64,000 nucleotides of DNA from Psychrobacter sp. 4Dc (lineage in GTDB: Bacteria; Pseudomonadota; Gammaproteobacteria; Pseudomonadales; Moraxellaceae), in assembly GCF_002836715.1 (NCBI RefSeq), contig NZ_PJAT01000112.1:56667-120666 (forward strand). The letters are read 5' to 3'. Below, piece by piece: positions 19,073 through 29,710 of the stretch (positions are counted from its first letter, which is position 1; each line of letters starts with the position of its first letter). The notes below the pieces were generated by a model. That model had not been told where the DNA came from and did not search any database. It was given only the letters and a program-made list of their open reading frames with translations. The translations under genes and the position numbers were made by a program.

Positions 19073-19837
19073 CTACTTTTTATCTGCTTTGGCCAATGCT
19101 TTCAACCACTTCGCTTGCTCTACCGTTGGGGTAAACGCTTGCCATAAGTCTGGACGACGCGTTTGCGTACGACTGACTTGCTGACTAAAGCGCCACTTAG
19201 CGATATTGGCATGGTGACCTGAAAGTAATACCTCAGGAACCGCCATACCCGCAAACTCATGCGGCTTAGTATAGTGTGGACAGTCAAGCAAGCCATCGAC
19301 AAAAGAGTCTTGCTCCGCTGACTTGTCATCACCCATGATATCGGGCAGACGACGTATCACACTATCCATCAGCACCATTGCTGGCAACTCGCCACCAGTC
19401 AACACGTAATCACCTAACGATACTTCCATATCGACATATTGTGATAGTAAACGCTCGTCAATACCTTCATAACGACCGCATAATAAAATCATGCCATCGT
19501 AATCAGTCATATTGACTACGCTACTCTCACTAAGCGTCTGTCCTTGCGGTGACATATAAATCACCGGACAGTGCTCACTATCGACACGGCAACCATGTTG
19601 ACTGGCACGCAATCGTGCATCCTCAATGGCTTTCGATAATGGCTCAGCCATCATCACCATCCCAGGACCACCCCCATAAGGGCGCTCATCAATACGGCGA
19701 TAGTTATCGGTGGTATAATCACGTGGATTAATGCATTCAATCGTAACTTGCTCTTGAGTCACTGCTCGGCCCGTGATTCCAAATTCACGAATCGTGGCAA
19801 ACATCTCAGGAAAAATACTAATTACGGCAAAATACAT
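19073..19837 (-). CDS. trmD: tRNA (guanine37-N1) methyltransferase TrmD
   Basis: TrmD methylates G37 next to the anticodon in tRNAs reading CNN codons, which prevents +1 frameshifting. The 254-residue SPOUT enzyme starts [20 protein letters not shown] and has the knot motifs [25 protein letters not shown] and [13 protein letters not shown] that bind S-adenosylmethionine. The length and order of motifs are normal. It is the third gene of the rpsP operon. Confidence 0.97.
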   Translation of the reverse strand: MYFAVISIFPEMFATIREFGITGRAVTQEQVTIECINPRDYTTDNYRRIDERPYGGGPGMVMMAEPLSKAIEDARLRASQHGCRVDSEHCPVIYMSPQGQTLSESSVVNMTDYDGMILLCGRYEGIDERLLSQYVDMEVSLGDYVLTGGELPAMVLMDSVIRRLPDIMGDDKSAEQDSFVDGLLDCPHYTKPHEFAGMAVPEVLLSGHHANIAKWRFSQQVSRTQTRRPDLWQAFTPTVEQAKWLKALAKADKK

Positions 19838-19914
19838 CTGATGTCTACTTGCGTTGAGGCTAAAACAATCGGTGTAAGTAATAATAACGTCTGACTAAAA
19901 AGCCAGAAACGCTA

Positions 19915-20448
19915 TTAGTAATCACTCGGCCATGCCACAAGCACTGTTTTTTCAGTCATATTGACTTCTATCACAGTCTGCTTATGCCATGGAATCAGGC
20001 GTTCTTCATTGTCCAAACTGTCTGAATTTGCCGTTACACGCATGATGTCATGGGCACCGGTTTCAAACATTTCAGTGATATTACCTAGATACTCATCCTG
20101 CTCGTTCATCACGCGCAGACTGACCAAATCCGACCAATAATATTCGTCTTCAGCTGTTTCAGGTAGGACGTTTTGCTCGACCCAAACGGTAACACCGTTC
20201 ATAGTCTCAGCAACATTACGATCAGGAATCTGCTCAAATTGAGCCACAATTCCTGTTCCTTGCTCACGCCAAGCCTTCACAGTCAAAGGTTTCATGCCAG
20301 TGGCAGTTTTCATCCACCAAGGCTTCATGTCGAATATCGCTGTACGGTCATCAGTATCACTGAATACCCAAAGCCAGCCTTTAATGCCGTAAGGCTTCTT
20401 AAGCTGACCAATTTTCATAAGGGCACTAGCGTTTGGAACAGATGACAT
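19915..20448 (-). CDS. rimM: ribosome maturation factor RimM
   Basis: RimM helps assemble the head of the 30S subunit and binds S19. The 177-residue protein has the N-terminal RimM barrel (MKIGQLKKPYGIKGWLWVFS-like block at about 11-30) and a C-terminal PRC-barrel (YYWSDLVSLRVMNEQDEYLG). It ends with IPWHKQTVIEVNMTEKTVLV, close to the family's usual IPFV-x-I-D pattern. It lies 165 bases after rpsP and 77 before trmD in the same operon. Confidence 0.95.
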   Translation of the reverse strand: MSSVPNASALMKIGQLKKPYGIKGWLWVFSDTDDRTAIFDMKPWWMKTATGMKPLTVKAWREQGTGIVAQFEQIPDRNVAETMNGVTVWVEQNVLPETAEDEYYWSDLVSLRVMNEQDEYLGNITEMFETGAHDIMRVTANSDSLDNEERLIPWHKQTVIEVNMTEKTVLVAWPSDY

Positions 20449-20613
20449 AGCAGCTAACCTAACAATGATTAAAACAGCAATTGCAAAAACAATTGCGTCA
20501 AAAGCGATAAACAGTTAATGGCGCACCCTGGTCAGACCAGTTACGCTATGTATTCTAAAGTCTACTGAGTCATGTCATAGTTTTGCTATGAACGTCTCAG
20601 TAACAACCAAAAC

Positions 20614-20883
20614 TTAAGCAGTTGCTTCAGTTTGAGCTGCAGACTTGTTGTAAGCTTTTGCTAATGAAGCAACGCGATCTGAAGGTTGTGCACCTTTTGC
20701 GATCCACGCATTGTACGCTTCCATGTTTAGGCGTACTGCTTCTTCAGACTCTTTAGCGAGTGGGTTAAAAAAGCCGATGTTTTCAATATAGCGACCGTCA
20801 CGCGCGCGGCGTTGATCAGCAACAACTACTTGATAAAATGGGCGTTTCTTGGCACCGCCCCGTGCTAAACGAATAACAACCAT
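20614..20883 (-). CDS. rpsP: 30S ribosomal protein S16
   Basis: S16 is an early-assembling small-subunit protein. The 89 residues begin [20 protein letters not shown] and contain [15 protein letters not shown], the family signature. The length is normal. It is the first gene of the rpsP-rimM-trmD-rplS operon, and its start follows AAGAGAG. Confidence 0.97.
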   Translation of the reverse strand: MVVIRLARGGAKKRPFYQVVVADQRRARDGRYIENIGFFNPLAKESEEAVRLNMEAYNAWIAKGAQPSDRVASLAKAYNKSAAQTEATA

Positions 20884-20922
20884 GTGAATTCTCTCTTTCG
20901 CAGGTATACCAAAAAGGGCATA

Positions 20923-20950
20923 ATTATATCACAGTCTTTATTTGTTGAAA
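20923..20950 (-). promoter_or_regulatory. promoter of the rpsP operon
   Basis: On the minus strand, TTTCAA (complement of 20945-20950), a 16-base spacer and TATAAT (complement of 20923-20928) with an upstream TGA extended -10 form a good sigma-70 promoter. It would give a leader of about 35 bases before rpsP. Confidence 0.65.
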
Positions 20951-21392
20951 ACATAAACTGTGCATATTTAATTATTTATTAACAATAGCTTAAATGTCGA
21001 CCTAAGTAAAATATAACTGATAATAATGGCTTATTTTTAAAGTTTTTCTTTAGATTAGACCTCTTGCGAAAGTACCAGTTCATTGACCTCCGTTGACGGA
21101 GTTACGAGGGCTAGCGATGACTTATGCAAGAGGTCTATTCTATAGATTACTGTCGCTCTCTCTGAAAAATAGATGATTGCTAAATACATTTATCCTTAAG
21201 CTTAACTTTATATCTATTCCAATAACTGTTTGGCTCGCTCGTCGATTGCATACTGTATCAGTACTATTTATTGATTATGCTATTCTATGATATACCGCTA
21301 TAGATTGATGCACGGACTAGCTTTAAGGCAATCGCAATTAAAGAGCTACACGCTATATCACGCTAACTTTTCTTTTACTCTGTTGGACACAT
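20951..21392. other. rpsP-envZ divergent spacer
   Basis: No gene is seen. The region holds the MITE-like element listed separately (21057-21137) and AT-rich DNA that must include the envZ promoter, which I cannot pick out. Confidence 0.4.
21057..21137. mobile_element. short MITE-like element with terminal inverted repeats
   Basis: TAGACCTCTTGC (21056-21067) is the exact reverse complement of GCAAGAGGTCTA (21126-21137). After two mismatches the match continues for AAGT, so the termini are about 18 bases. An ATT triplet lies outside both ends if the element is taken as AGACC...GGTCT. No coding capacity exists in 80 bases. The ends resemble those I remember for IS5-like elements. It may be a non-autonomous remnant; a plain hairpin is the alternative. 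Confidence 0.5.
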
Positions 21393-22868
21393 ATGATCTC
21401 TCCGAACCCAAAGCCGCGTCGTAAAGGTTGGCTGCCACGCTCTTATTCCAACACTTGGCTAACGACCTTGATGGTTGCCTTTATCGTGCTTATCAGTGTG
21501 AGCTTATCGATTTTGTTCTTTTGGCGCAGTCTGTATCTGCCAGAGTTAAAAAACCATGCACGCTATTTAACGAGTGAGTTGCAGCTGATTAATAGCGTTA
21601 ATAAAGACTGGCAAGGTCGTCCCGAAGTACGCCAATGGATTTACCAGCACTCTCATGTCGTCGTGGTAAACAATCCGAGCGACTTTCCAGAAGTCGCTGA
21701 CAAGCCATTCGTGAGCTTTTTTACTGACGTACTACAACGTGAAATCGGTGCGCAGCTCGGCCGCCCTGTAGAAGTTTATTTTAAATTTAAGCCAACACCC
21801 CAGCTATGGGTACAAGATAGCCGTGATAGCAGTTTTTGGATACGTGAGCCTGTGGTTTACTATTCACAATATAGCCCAACGTTATTGGTGCTGTTTTTGA
21901 TTGGACTGCCTATCCTATCGTTACTCACGATTATTCTGTTAGCGCGTCAGTTGAATCGCCCGCTACGCTACCTACAACGTGCAGCTACTAACTATATTAG
22001 GCTTGGTCATGCAACCACACTGCCCACTCAGAAAGGCCCCACAGAGATACGTCAAGTTAACATGGCGTTTAACCGACTGTTTACGACATTGAATCAAGCG
22101 CAAAAAGAGCGAACTATTATGCTCGCGGGCATCTCACATGATTTGCGGACGCCGTTGACACGTATGCGTTTGACCGCAGAGATGCTACCAGATGACTTCT
22201 TTCGTGAAGGGCTAATCTACGATATTGAGGATATGGATGCTATTTTGGAGCAGTTCATCTCATTTATGAAAGATGGTTCTGATGAGCCAGTCAGTTTGAC
22301 CAATCTAGACACTATATTTAACGAAATCATGGTGCAGTTTGCGCCTATGAAGTTTGTATATGAGTCAGAATGCGACAAGGTCGTTCCCGTACGTCCATTA
22401 TCCATCAAGCGTCTGATTATCAACTTGGTCAACAATGCCAATCGTTATGGAAAGCCACCTATTTATTTATCGGCTACGGTTATACCGACATTTATCGAAA
22501 CTATCGAAGACGAAGATACGGATGTGGTCAGCGAAAATGTGGTGAACAAAGAAGCTCAAGAACAACTAGTGATTTGTGTACGAGATTGCGGTGATGGCGT
22601 CGCCGACGATCAATTAGAGCGGATTATGCAACCGTTTGAACGTGGAGAGACGGCACGGACTACCCAAGGTAGCGGACTAGGTCTTGCGATTGTTGATCGT
22701 ATTGCACGATTACATCACGGTACCGTCGAAGCCATCAACCACCCTGAAGGTGGGCTACAAGTATGCGTACGTATTCCCCTACTCTCTAAAGTCGCTGGAG
22801 ATACGACATTAGCGGCTGACGTAGAAGAGGTATCTGAGGTAGACAGTACGGTGACAAATTCAAAATAG
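21393..22868 (+). CDS. envZ: EnvZ-like sensor histidine kinase
   Basis: A membrane sensor kinase of 491 residues. It has two membrane helices (about 25-47 and 168-190) flanking a periplasmic domain, a HAMP segment (RQLNRPLRYLQRAATNYI), the phosphoacceptor His249 in GISHDLRTPLTRMRL and an ATPase domain with NLVNNANRYGKPP (N box), CGDGV (G1) and GSGLGLAIVDRIARLH (G2). This plan and H-box wording match EnvZ, which phosphorylates OmpR in response to osmolarity. No response regulator gene lies next to it, unlike the usual ompR-envZ pair. The last 30 residues are acidic. Confidence 0.85.
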   Translation: MISPNPKPRRKGWLPRSYSNTWLTTLMVAFIVLISVSLSILFFWRSLYLPELKNHARYLTSELQLINSVNKDWQGRPEVRQWIYQHSHVVVVNNPSDFPEVADKPFVSFFTDVLQREIGAQLGRPVEVYFKFKPTPQLWVQDSRDSSFWIREPVVYYSQYSPTLLVLFLIGLPILSLLTIILLARQLNRPLRYLQRAATNYIRLGHATTLPTQKGPTEIRQVNMAFNRLFTTLNQAQKERTIMLAGISHDLRTPLTRMRLTAEMLPDDFFREGLIYDIEDMDAILEQFISFMKDGSDEPVSLTNLDTIFNEIMVQFAPMKFVYESECDKVVPVRPLSIKRLIINLVNNANRYGKPPIYLSATVIPTFIETIEDEDTDVVSENVVNKEAQEQLVICVRDCGDGVADDQLERIMQPFERGETARTTQGSGLGLAIVDRIARLHHGTVEAINHPEGGLQVCVRIPLLSKVAGDTTLAADVEEVSEVDSTVTNSK

Positions 22869-22906
22869 CGATGAAACTTTAATTTGAATAAGCAAAGAGG
22901 TCAACG

Positions 22907-23086
22907 CTAGTCTTTGCTACCAATAGCCGGTGGAATATACTCAGCACTGTTAGTAAAAGCTAATGGCTGGGTAATTTCAGCCTGAGCTGTTTGTAGTGTT
23001 TGGGTCATTGACGGCTGTTTTAAAAATAAATAATAGCCTAGCGTAATCGCATTCAACACTACCAAGCCACCAAATAAATATGGCAT
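22907..23086 (-). CDS. 59-residue single-pass membrane peptide
   Basis: This short frame begins with an ATG six bases after a perfect AGGAGG site. It encodes MPYLFGGLVVLNAITLGYYL and then a polar tail of about 35 residues ending AEYIPPAIGSKD. One hydrophobic helix at residues 3-22 predicts an inner-membrane anchor with a short tail. I do not recognise the family. The strong ribosome binding site, membrane-like composition and lack of overlap with other genes argue that it is real. Its place between the EnvZ-like kinase and the BfmS-like kinase may be chance. Confidence 0.65.
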   Translation of the reverse strand: MPYLFGGLVVLNAITLGYYLFLKQPSMTQTLQTAQAEITQPLAFTNSAEYIPPAIGSKD

Positions 23087-23227
23087 CCTATGCCTCCTAT
23101 GACATTGTCCAACTGTCTTAAAAATAGCGACAAGTGCGTCACCTAGCTATAAAGCGCTATCGTGTTATACCGTTAAGATGACGCTGATTCTCTTTAGGAA
23201 CATGACTAATAATTATGGCGTAGTATG

Positions 23228-23292
23228 ATAACTTAGTCTGATAGCTTGCTCTTATAGCTTAGCCGTATAACTTGGTCTAATCTGACAACTTA
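23228..23292. repeat. degenerate short tandem repeat at the end of the kinase gene
   Basis: About four imperfect copies of a 15-17-base unit resembling TATAACTTAGTCTGA run through 23228-23292 and overlap the last codons of the kinase gene (DTKLSD). The copies differ by several bases. It is probably old slippage and has no known role. Confidence 0.35.
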
Positions 23293-24974
23293 GTATCGAA
23301 GTCGCGCTCGCTTTTCTCCTGCATCAATTCATCAGCAGCCAGAATTTGCGTCAATGGTTTGATAGGCCATGTCATCACAAACCTTGCACCGCCCAACTCA
23401 CGACTCTCATCTACCTTCATACTACCATTAAACCAAAAGGCAATACGCGATACAATAGACAAGCCTAGGCCATAGCCACCTGACGCGCGTGTACGGCTGT
23501 CATCTAAGCGTGAGAATGGAATGAATACTTTTTCGCGATCTGCTTCAGGAATACCATGTCCATCATCTTCGACACTAACGAAGGCATTGCCTTTTTTGAC
23601 ACCAGCACTAATGATAATGGTTGTTTCTGCATAGCGTAATGCATTACCTGCAAGATTTTGAATCACACGGTGTAAGTAGCGTCTATCTGCCACTGCTGTT
23701 ACTTTTGCATTTGGCAAACTGGTTACTATTTTGATAGGTTTACCTAGCGCATTGGTTTCGCGCTCGATCTGCTCTAACAGCTCTCTTAAGTTTACTGGTT
23801 CTAAATCTAACTTTGGTGACCCTTCCTCAAGCTTAGCATAGGTCAAAATTTCATCAATCAAACCATTAAGCGATTCAATATCTTCATCAATATAATCACG
23901 CTGCATAAAACGTGAGTCTTCGTCATCTGTATCAGCAAGCATATCTACGGCAAATCGAATACGAGCCACTGGAGTACGAAGCTCATGTGAAACCGCTCGG
24001 GTAAGCTCTCGCTGTGATTCAATCAAACGCTTAATATGCGAGGTCATGGCATTAAAAGTCGCTGACAAACGTGCTATTTCATCTTGACCAATAACCTGTA
24101 CTTGAATATCAAGGTTGCCTTTACTCACCTCATTAACACCAACTTGAATCAGCTGTAGCTTGCGCTCAAGTGGAAAAATGAGCGCATAAACACCCAAACT
24201 GATTAAAAACATACTAATCAGGATCATACTAATAATCAAATTAAGTGGAAACCAGTTAAATAAGGGTACAGGCCCTATCAAGACTGCCATATCATTGATT
24301 TCAGACGGAACCACTATCTTGATGGCTGAGCTACTGGTACTACTATTAGGGTCTTGTAATGAGATGACCACTTCATCGCGGCGTAGGCGTGACATTTGAT
24401 CTGAATCTAAATCGAGCGTGTTAACAGGCACAAATGCCAGAGGAAAAGAAAATTTCTCCTCAAGTTCGGCCAAGCGTGCACGTTTATCAGACAAGGTGAC
24501 TTCATAAGACAAATCATCCAATAAAAAGACAGCAATTGCTCTGACTTGCTGCTCCGTAACCTCCGATATCCGTGCTGTTAGGACATTCTCATTATCCGGC
24601 AAGCGATAATAAACATCTGCATACACAGGCTGTTCGACATAACGCACAACGGTATTGTCATTTTCAAAACGTCTCAGCTCGCTTGCGGTAAAATCTATGT
24701 CATCAATAGGTATGATTTTAAAATTTGCACCAAACAAACTACTGGCATCAGACAACCAGTATTCCCGCTCTTCTACAGTGTTTTGGTGAGAGATACCTTC
24801 GCTCACCAAATGAAAAGCCCCCATTGCCATGTTTTCACGGTAGGACTGTACACGCTCCTTATTGATAGTACCCATCAATAACTGCGCAAACAATGCTACG
24901 CACAAACAGACTATGAGTAGTCCAGCATAGATACGAACAAAAATACTGTGTTTTAAAGAAGAGACTAATGACAT
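23277..24974 (-). CDS. sensor histidine kinase, RstB/BfmS-like
   Basis: The protein of about 565 residues has a membrane helix near 15-38, a large periplasmic domain (about 40-240), a second helix (about 245-268), a HAMP domain, the phosphoacceptor His330 in AVSHELRTPVARIRF, an N box (NLAGNALRYAE), G1 (VEDDGHGIPEADRE) and G2 (GGYGLGLSIVSRIA). The order and H-box wording are those of RstB/BfmS kinases. In Acinetobacter, BfmRS controls envelope and biofilm genes; transfer of that role is inference. A TTG at 24989 is an alternative start. The paired regulator lies upstream but a terminator falls between them. Confidence 0.85.
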   Translation of the reverse strand: MSLVSSLKHSIFVRIYAGLLIVCLCVALFAQLLMGTINKERVQSYRENMAMGAFHLVSEGISHQNTVEEREYWLSDASSLFGANFKIIPIDDIDFTASELRRFENDNTVVRYVEQPVYADVYYRLPDNENVLTARISEVTEQQVRAIAVFLLDDLSYEVTLSDKRARLAELEEKFSFPLAFVPVNTLDLDSDQMSRLRRDEVVISLQDPNSSTSSSAIKIVVPSEINDMAVLIGPVPLFNWFPLNLIISMILISMFLISLGVYALIFPLERKLQLIQVGVNEVSKGNLDIQVQVIGQDEIARLSATFNAMTSHIKRLIESQRELTRAVSHELRTPVARIRFAVDMLADTDDEDSRFMQRDYIDEDIESLNGLIDEILTYAKLEEGSPKLDLEPVNLRELLEQIERETNALGKPIKIVTSLPNAKVTAVADRRYLHRVIQNLAGNALRYAETTIIISAGVKKGNAFVSVEDDGHGIPEADREKVFIPFSRLDDSRTRASGGYGLGLSIVSRIAFWFNGSMKVDESRELGGARFVMTWPIKPLTQILAADELMQEKSERDFDTKLSD

Positions 24975-25215
24975 ACGTGCCGTGACCAACTTAATAGATA
25001 AAAACTGCTGACATCATCTAGCATATAATCGCTGCTATGTAATTGATATCGAACACTGTTGAATAGGATTATCAGACGCTAAATGGTACATTTTAATGGA
25101 TGTGCAATGATCATCCAAACAGAATAGACATTTTATGCATTTAGTTCGCGTCTATAATAAGTGCTTAATTAAACCACATAACACTACATTTAAGTTTAAA
25201 AATTAAAATTTAGCC

Positions 25216-25250
25216 ACAAAAAAACCAGCATAATGGCTGGTTTTTTTGTG
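25216..25250. terminator. terminator between the response regulator and its kinase
   Basis: ACAAAAAAACCAGC pairs with GCTGGTTTTTTTGT around a short ATAATG loop. The long A and T runs on both sides make it a strong, symmetrical terminator. It lies 43 bases after the regulator stop. Confidence 0.9.
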
Positions 25251-25292
25251 AAGTGATTCTCAATATTTCATGATTATATGAATCAGTTCGAC

Positions 25293-26009
25293 CTAGTTAC
25301 CTTCTTTCACGAACAGGTAGCCTTTACTACGTACGGTCTTGATACGTTTTGGATTTTCTGGATCATCACCGATTTTTGGACGAATACGTGAGATACGTAC
25401 GTCAATTGAACGATCTTGACCATCATACTCAATACCGCGTAGACGCTCAAAGATATCTTCACGAGATAGAATACGACCTGCATTAGAAGCAAGCAACCAT
25501 AGTAAATCATATTCAGCACTGGTGAAATCGACGAACTCATCACCTAGATTAACTGAACGACCACCGTTATCAATGACTAACTCACCAAACTCTAGACGTT
25601 GTGGCACATCTTCTGATGGTGCATTTTCTGAGCGGCGCAGTAGCGCACGAATACGGGCAAGCAATACACGTGGCTGAGCAGGCTTGGCAACATAATCGTC
25701 AGCACCCATCTCAAGACCCAATACCTGATCCATGTCTTCAGTACGTGCAGTCAACATCAAAATTGGATTTTGATAATGCGGGCGTACTTCACGGCATACG
25801 GTCAAACCATCGCTACCAGGTAGCATAACATCAAGTACAACCATATCTGGCTGCTCATTGACGATACGGCGAATAGCACGATTACCATCAGTTTCAATTG
25901 CCACTTCTAAACCATTTTTGACCAAGTAATCTTGAGTCAACATGGCCAGACGCTCATCATCTTCAACAATCAAGATTCGGGGGGTGTTGTCTTCTTCATT
26001 CGTTGTCAT
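25293..26009 (-). CDS. OmpR-family response regulator, RstA/BfmR-like
   Basis: A cytoplasmic DNA-binding regulator of 238 residues. The receiver domain (about 10-125) has the acidic pair Asp17/Asp18, the phosphoacceptor Asp60 in VVLDVMLPGSDGL, a Thr in MLTARTE and Lys in YVAKPAQPRVLLARI. The winged-helix domain (about 140-236) shows LTSAEYDLLWLLA-like wording and RSIDVRISRIRPKIGDDP. The ATG at 26009 follows AGGAT, and an upstream in-frame ATG at 26087 lacks support. It is the likely partner of the kinase at 23277-24974. A dyad at 26141-26167 could be its own operator. Confidence 0.9.
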   Translation of the reverse strand: MTTNEEDNTPRILIVEDDERLAMLTQDYLVKNGLEVAIETDGNRAIRRIVNEQPDMVVLDVMLPGSDGLTVCREVRPHYQNPILMLTARTEDMDQVLGLEMGADDYVAKPAQPRVLLARIRALLRRSENAPSEDVPQRLEFGELVIDNGGRSVNLGDEFVDFTSAEYDLLWLLASNAGRILSREDIFERLRGIEYDGQDRSIDVRISRIRPKIGDDPENPKRIKTVRSKGYLFVKEGN

Positions 26010-26140
26010 TGTTATATCCTCTAATACATCTAATTTAAAAGCAGTAAAAGTAAGAGCGGTAAAATTAATAGCACCATATAGTGGCACAATTGATGTTCGT
26101 ATAGCTGTTACAAACTTGGTAGCACAGTATACTATTAAAT

Positions 26141-26167
26141 TATCAGCTTCCTATACTATAGCTGATA
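26141..26167. promoter_or_regulatory. perfect dyad upstream of the response regulator gene
   Basis: TATCAGCT (26141-26148) faces AGCTGATA (26160-26167) across 11 bases, about 130 bases before the regulator start. The centre is TCCTATACTAT, which includes a -10-like hexamer. It could be an operator for autoregulation. No experimental motif is known to me. Confidence 0.35.
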
Positions 26168-26520
26168 GTCGGTAACAAAACCTATAAACTACCCCTATCA
26201 AAACTTTAGTTTGCGTCCAGAAATTACGTCAATTACTTCGTTAGTACATTGCAATCTGTATTATCTATCGGTTGCTAATTATCCAAACCATCGAGCCAAC
26301 GTTATCGCGTACAATTACTGCTCGTTGCTTATAATACGTTATGTCTAATATAACCATATATTACCGTTGTCGCCAGTGTCTTTTTAAGAAAACTCCAATA
26401 GGCGATGATTCATTGATAATAAAAGATTTTTCCTGAGAATAGAGTGAACTGCCACAAATATTATCCAAGTGATAATCATGTGTATTCAATGCAGAACCGT
26501 TAATTTCATAATGAATAGAC
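26168..26520. other. spacer between response regulator and ATP synthase operon
   Basis: About 350 AT-rich bases carry no gene, RNA or repeat that I can support. Confidence 0.4.
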
Positions 26521-26558
26521 ATAAAAAAACAGCCCATATAATGGACTGTCTTTTTATC
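26521..26558 (-). terminator. terminator of the ATP synthase operon
   Basis: Read on the minus strand, ACAGTCCAT-TAT-ATGGGCTGT (one mismatch) is followed by seven T, about 50 bases after the atpC stop. Confidence 0.8.
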
Positions 26559-26609
26559 ATTACTTATAGCGATAACTCTAAATGATTGGCTAGAGCTATC
26601 AGTAATAAA

Positions 26610-27026
26610 CTATGCGCGGTTTTTGTACTTACGAATAGTCTGTAATTGTCCTACAGACTCTGCAAGTGAGGCCAAAGCCGCATTGGTTTGTAGCGTATCA
26701 GACTGGTTAACTAACATTTGCTCAGCCTTTTTACGTGCTTCGACGATTTTGCTTTCGTCAAGATTGTGTGCACGCATGGCTGTATCAGCCAATACCGTAA
26801 CCATCTTAGGCTGTACTTCTAGTACGCCACCTGAGACGTAAATTACTTCTTCTTCACCGTTTGGTGTTTGCACTCGCATTGCACCTGGCTTTAGCAAAGT
26901 AATAAGCGGTGTGTGACCTGGCAATACACCAATCTCGCCTTCGGTACCAGTAGCTATTAACATGCTAATTTCGCCTGAATACAACTCTTCACGAGCACTT
27001 ACGACGCGACATTGTAACGTTGCCAT
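26610..27026 (-). CDS. atpC: ATP synthase epsilon subunit
   Basis: The epsilon subunit of F1 joins the rotor and inhibits wasteful ATP hydrolysis. The 138 residues contain MATLQCRVVSAREELYSGE, EGEIGVLPGHTPLITLLKPG and ISGGVLEV-like VSGGVLEVQP, followed by the two C-terminal helices. The length is normal. It is the last gene of the operon, 114 bases after atpD. Confidence 0.96.
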   Translation of the reverse strand: MATLQCRVVSAREELYSGEISMLIATGTEGEIGVLPGHTPLITLLKPGAMRVQTPNGEEEVIYVSGGVLEVQPKMVTVLADTAMRAHNLDESKIVEARKKAEQMLVNQSDTLQTNAALASLAESVGQLQTIRKYKNRA

Positions 27027-27140
27027 ACTTAATTCCTTACCATCAAAGCGCGATCAAAAAACAGTAAAACTGCGATGCGTTACTGAAGAGTAGATACAAG
27101 ATTTATATTATATCTACTCGTTAGCTTATGCTCATACAAC

Positions 27141-28592
<1,452 letters not shown>

Positions 28593-28612
28593 CTATATAT
28601 AGGTGTAGTCAA

Positions 28613-29494
28613 TTATGAAACAGCAGCAGCACCGCCAACGATTTCCGAGATTTCTCGGGTAATCGCCGCTTGACGCAGCTTGTTATAAACCAACTGTAAA
28701 TCGTTAATAAGGTCACCAGCATTATCTGTTGCCGCTTTCATCGCAACCATACGTGAAGACTGCTCAGAGGCAATATTTTCCATTACCGCTTGATAAACAA
28801 TCGACTCAATATAGCGACCAAGCAATTCATCAATTAACGTCTTGATGTCAGGCTCGTAGATATAATCCCAGCTAAGTTCTGTCTGTAGACCACTGTCTTC
28901 ATCATCAAATGACTGCTCTGGTAGAGGAACCAACTGATTAACTGTTGGTTTCTGAGTCATCGCATTGACGAATCGGTTATAGACCACATAGATACGGTCA
29001 ATATTACCGTTACTATAGTCTTCAAGCATTGCTTGAACCGGTGCATTCAATTGTTCAAACGTTGGTTTATCGCCATAATCGGTCACAGCCGACGTAACTT
29101 TACCACCAAAGTTTTTGAAGAAACTCACACCTTTGGCACCGATGACTGCAAACTCAGCTTGTACAGACTGATCTTGATAATCTTGGATACTTTTAGTTAG
29201 GGCTTTGAATAAGTTAATATTCAAACCACCCGCTAGGCCACGGTCAGAGGTAATGACAATATAGCCAACCTTATTGACTGGACGCGATACCATATACGGA
29301 TGTTTGTAGTCTGATGAGGCATGCACCAAATGTGAAATAACCCGGCGCATACTATCAGCATACGGGCGACCCACGTCCATGCGCTCTTGCGCACGGCGCA
29401 TTTTACTTGCCGCTACCATTTGCATAGCACGAGTAATTTTCTGGGTGCTTTTAATACTGGTGACTTTGGCACGTATCTCTTTTAAGCTTGCCAT
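28613..29494 (-). CDS. atpG: ATP synthase gamma subunit
   Basis: Gamma is the central rotor shaft of F1. The 293 residues begin [20 protein letters not shown] and end with the coiled-coil [20 protein letters not shown], the two helices that fill the alpha-beta ring. [11 protein letters not shown] is another conserved block. The length is normal. It is separated from atpA by 216 bases, the longest gap inside the operon, and that gap holds a hairpin. Confidence 0.97.
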   Translation of the reverse strand: MASLKEIRAKVTSIKSTQKITRAMQMVAASKMRRAQERMDVGRPYADSMRRVISHLVHASSDYKHPYMVSRPVNKVGYIVITSDRGLAGGLNINLFKALTKSIQDYQDQSVQAEFAVIGAKGVSFFKNFGGKVTSAVTDYGDKPTFEQLNAPVQAMLEDYSNGNIDRIYVVYNRFVNAMTQKPTVNQLVPLPEQSFDDEDSGLQTELSWDYIYEPDIKTLIDELLGRYIESIVYQAVMENIASEQSSRMVAMKAATDNAGDLINDLQLVYNKLRQAAITREISEIVGGAAAVS

Positions 29495-29626
29495 AATGAT
29501 TCCAATATAAGAGGGTTAAAAAGCATTGGCGCATGCGACAATCGTTTGATATACAACATCAATATTATAGAATAACATTTTATATCTTGTGGCATTACGC
29601 GATCTAATACCGGTAATGGTTAAAAC

Positions 29627-29661
29627 AGTGGCGCAAATATCTGGTCAGACAACGCGCCACT
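29627..29661 (-). terminator. hairpin in the atpA-atpG gap, possible attenuator
   Basis: AGTGGCGC (29627-29634) and GCGCCACT (29654-29661) form a perfect 8-base stem with a 19-base loop. On the minus strand the second arm is followed by GTTTTAACC, a weak T tract. It may end some transcripts or protect the atpA message from 3' decay, which would bias subunit yield. Confidence 0.45.
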
Positions 29662-29710
29662 TTATCAGCTCTAAGCTACAGTTATAACCAATTCGGCTTA
29701 ACCCGTTAAA

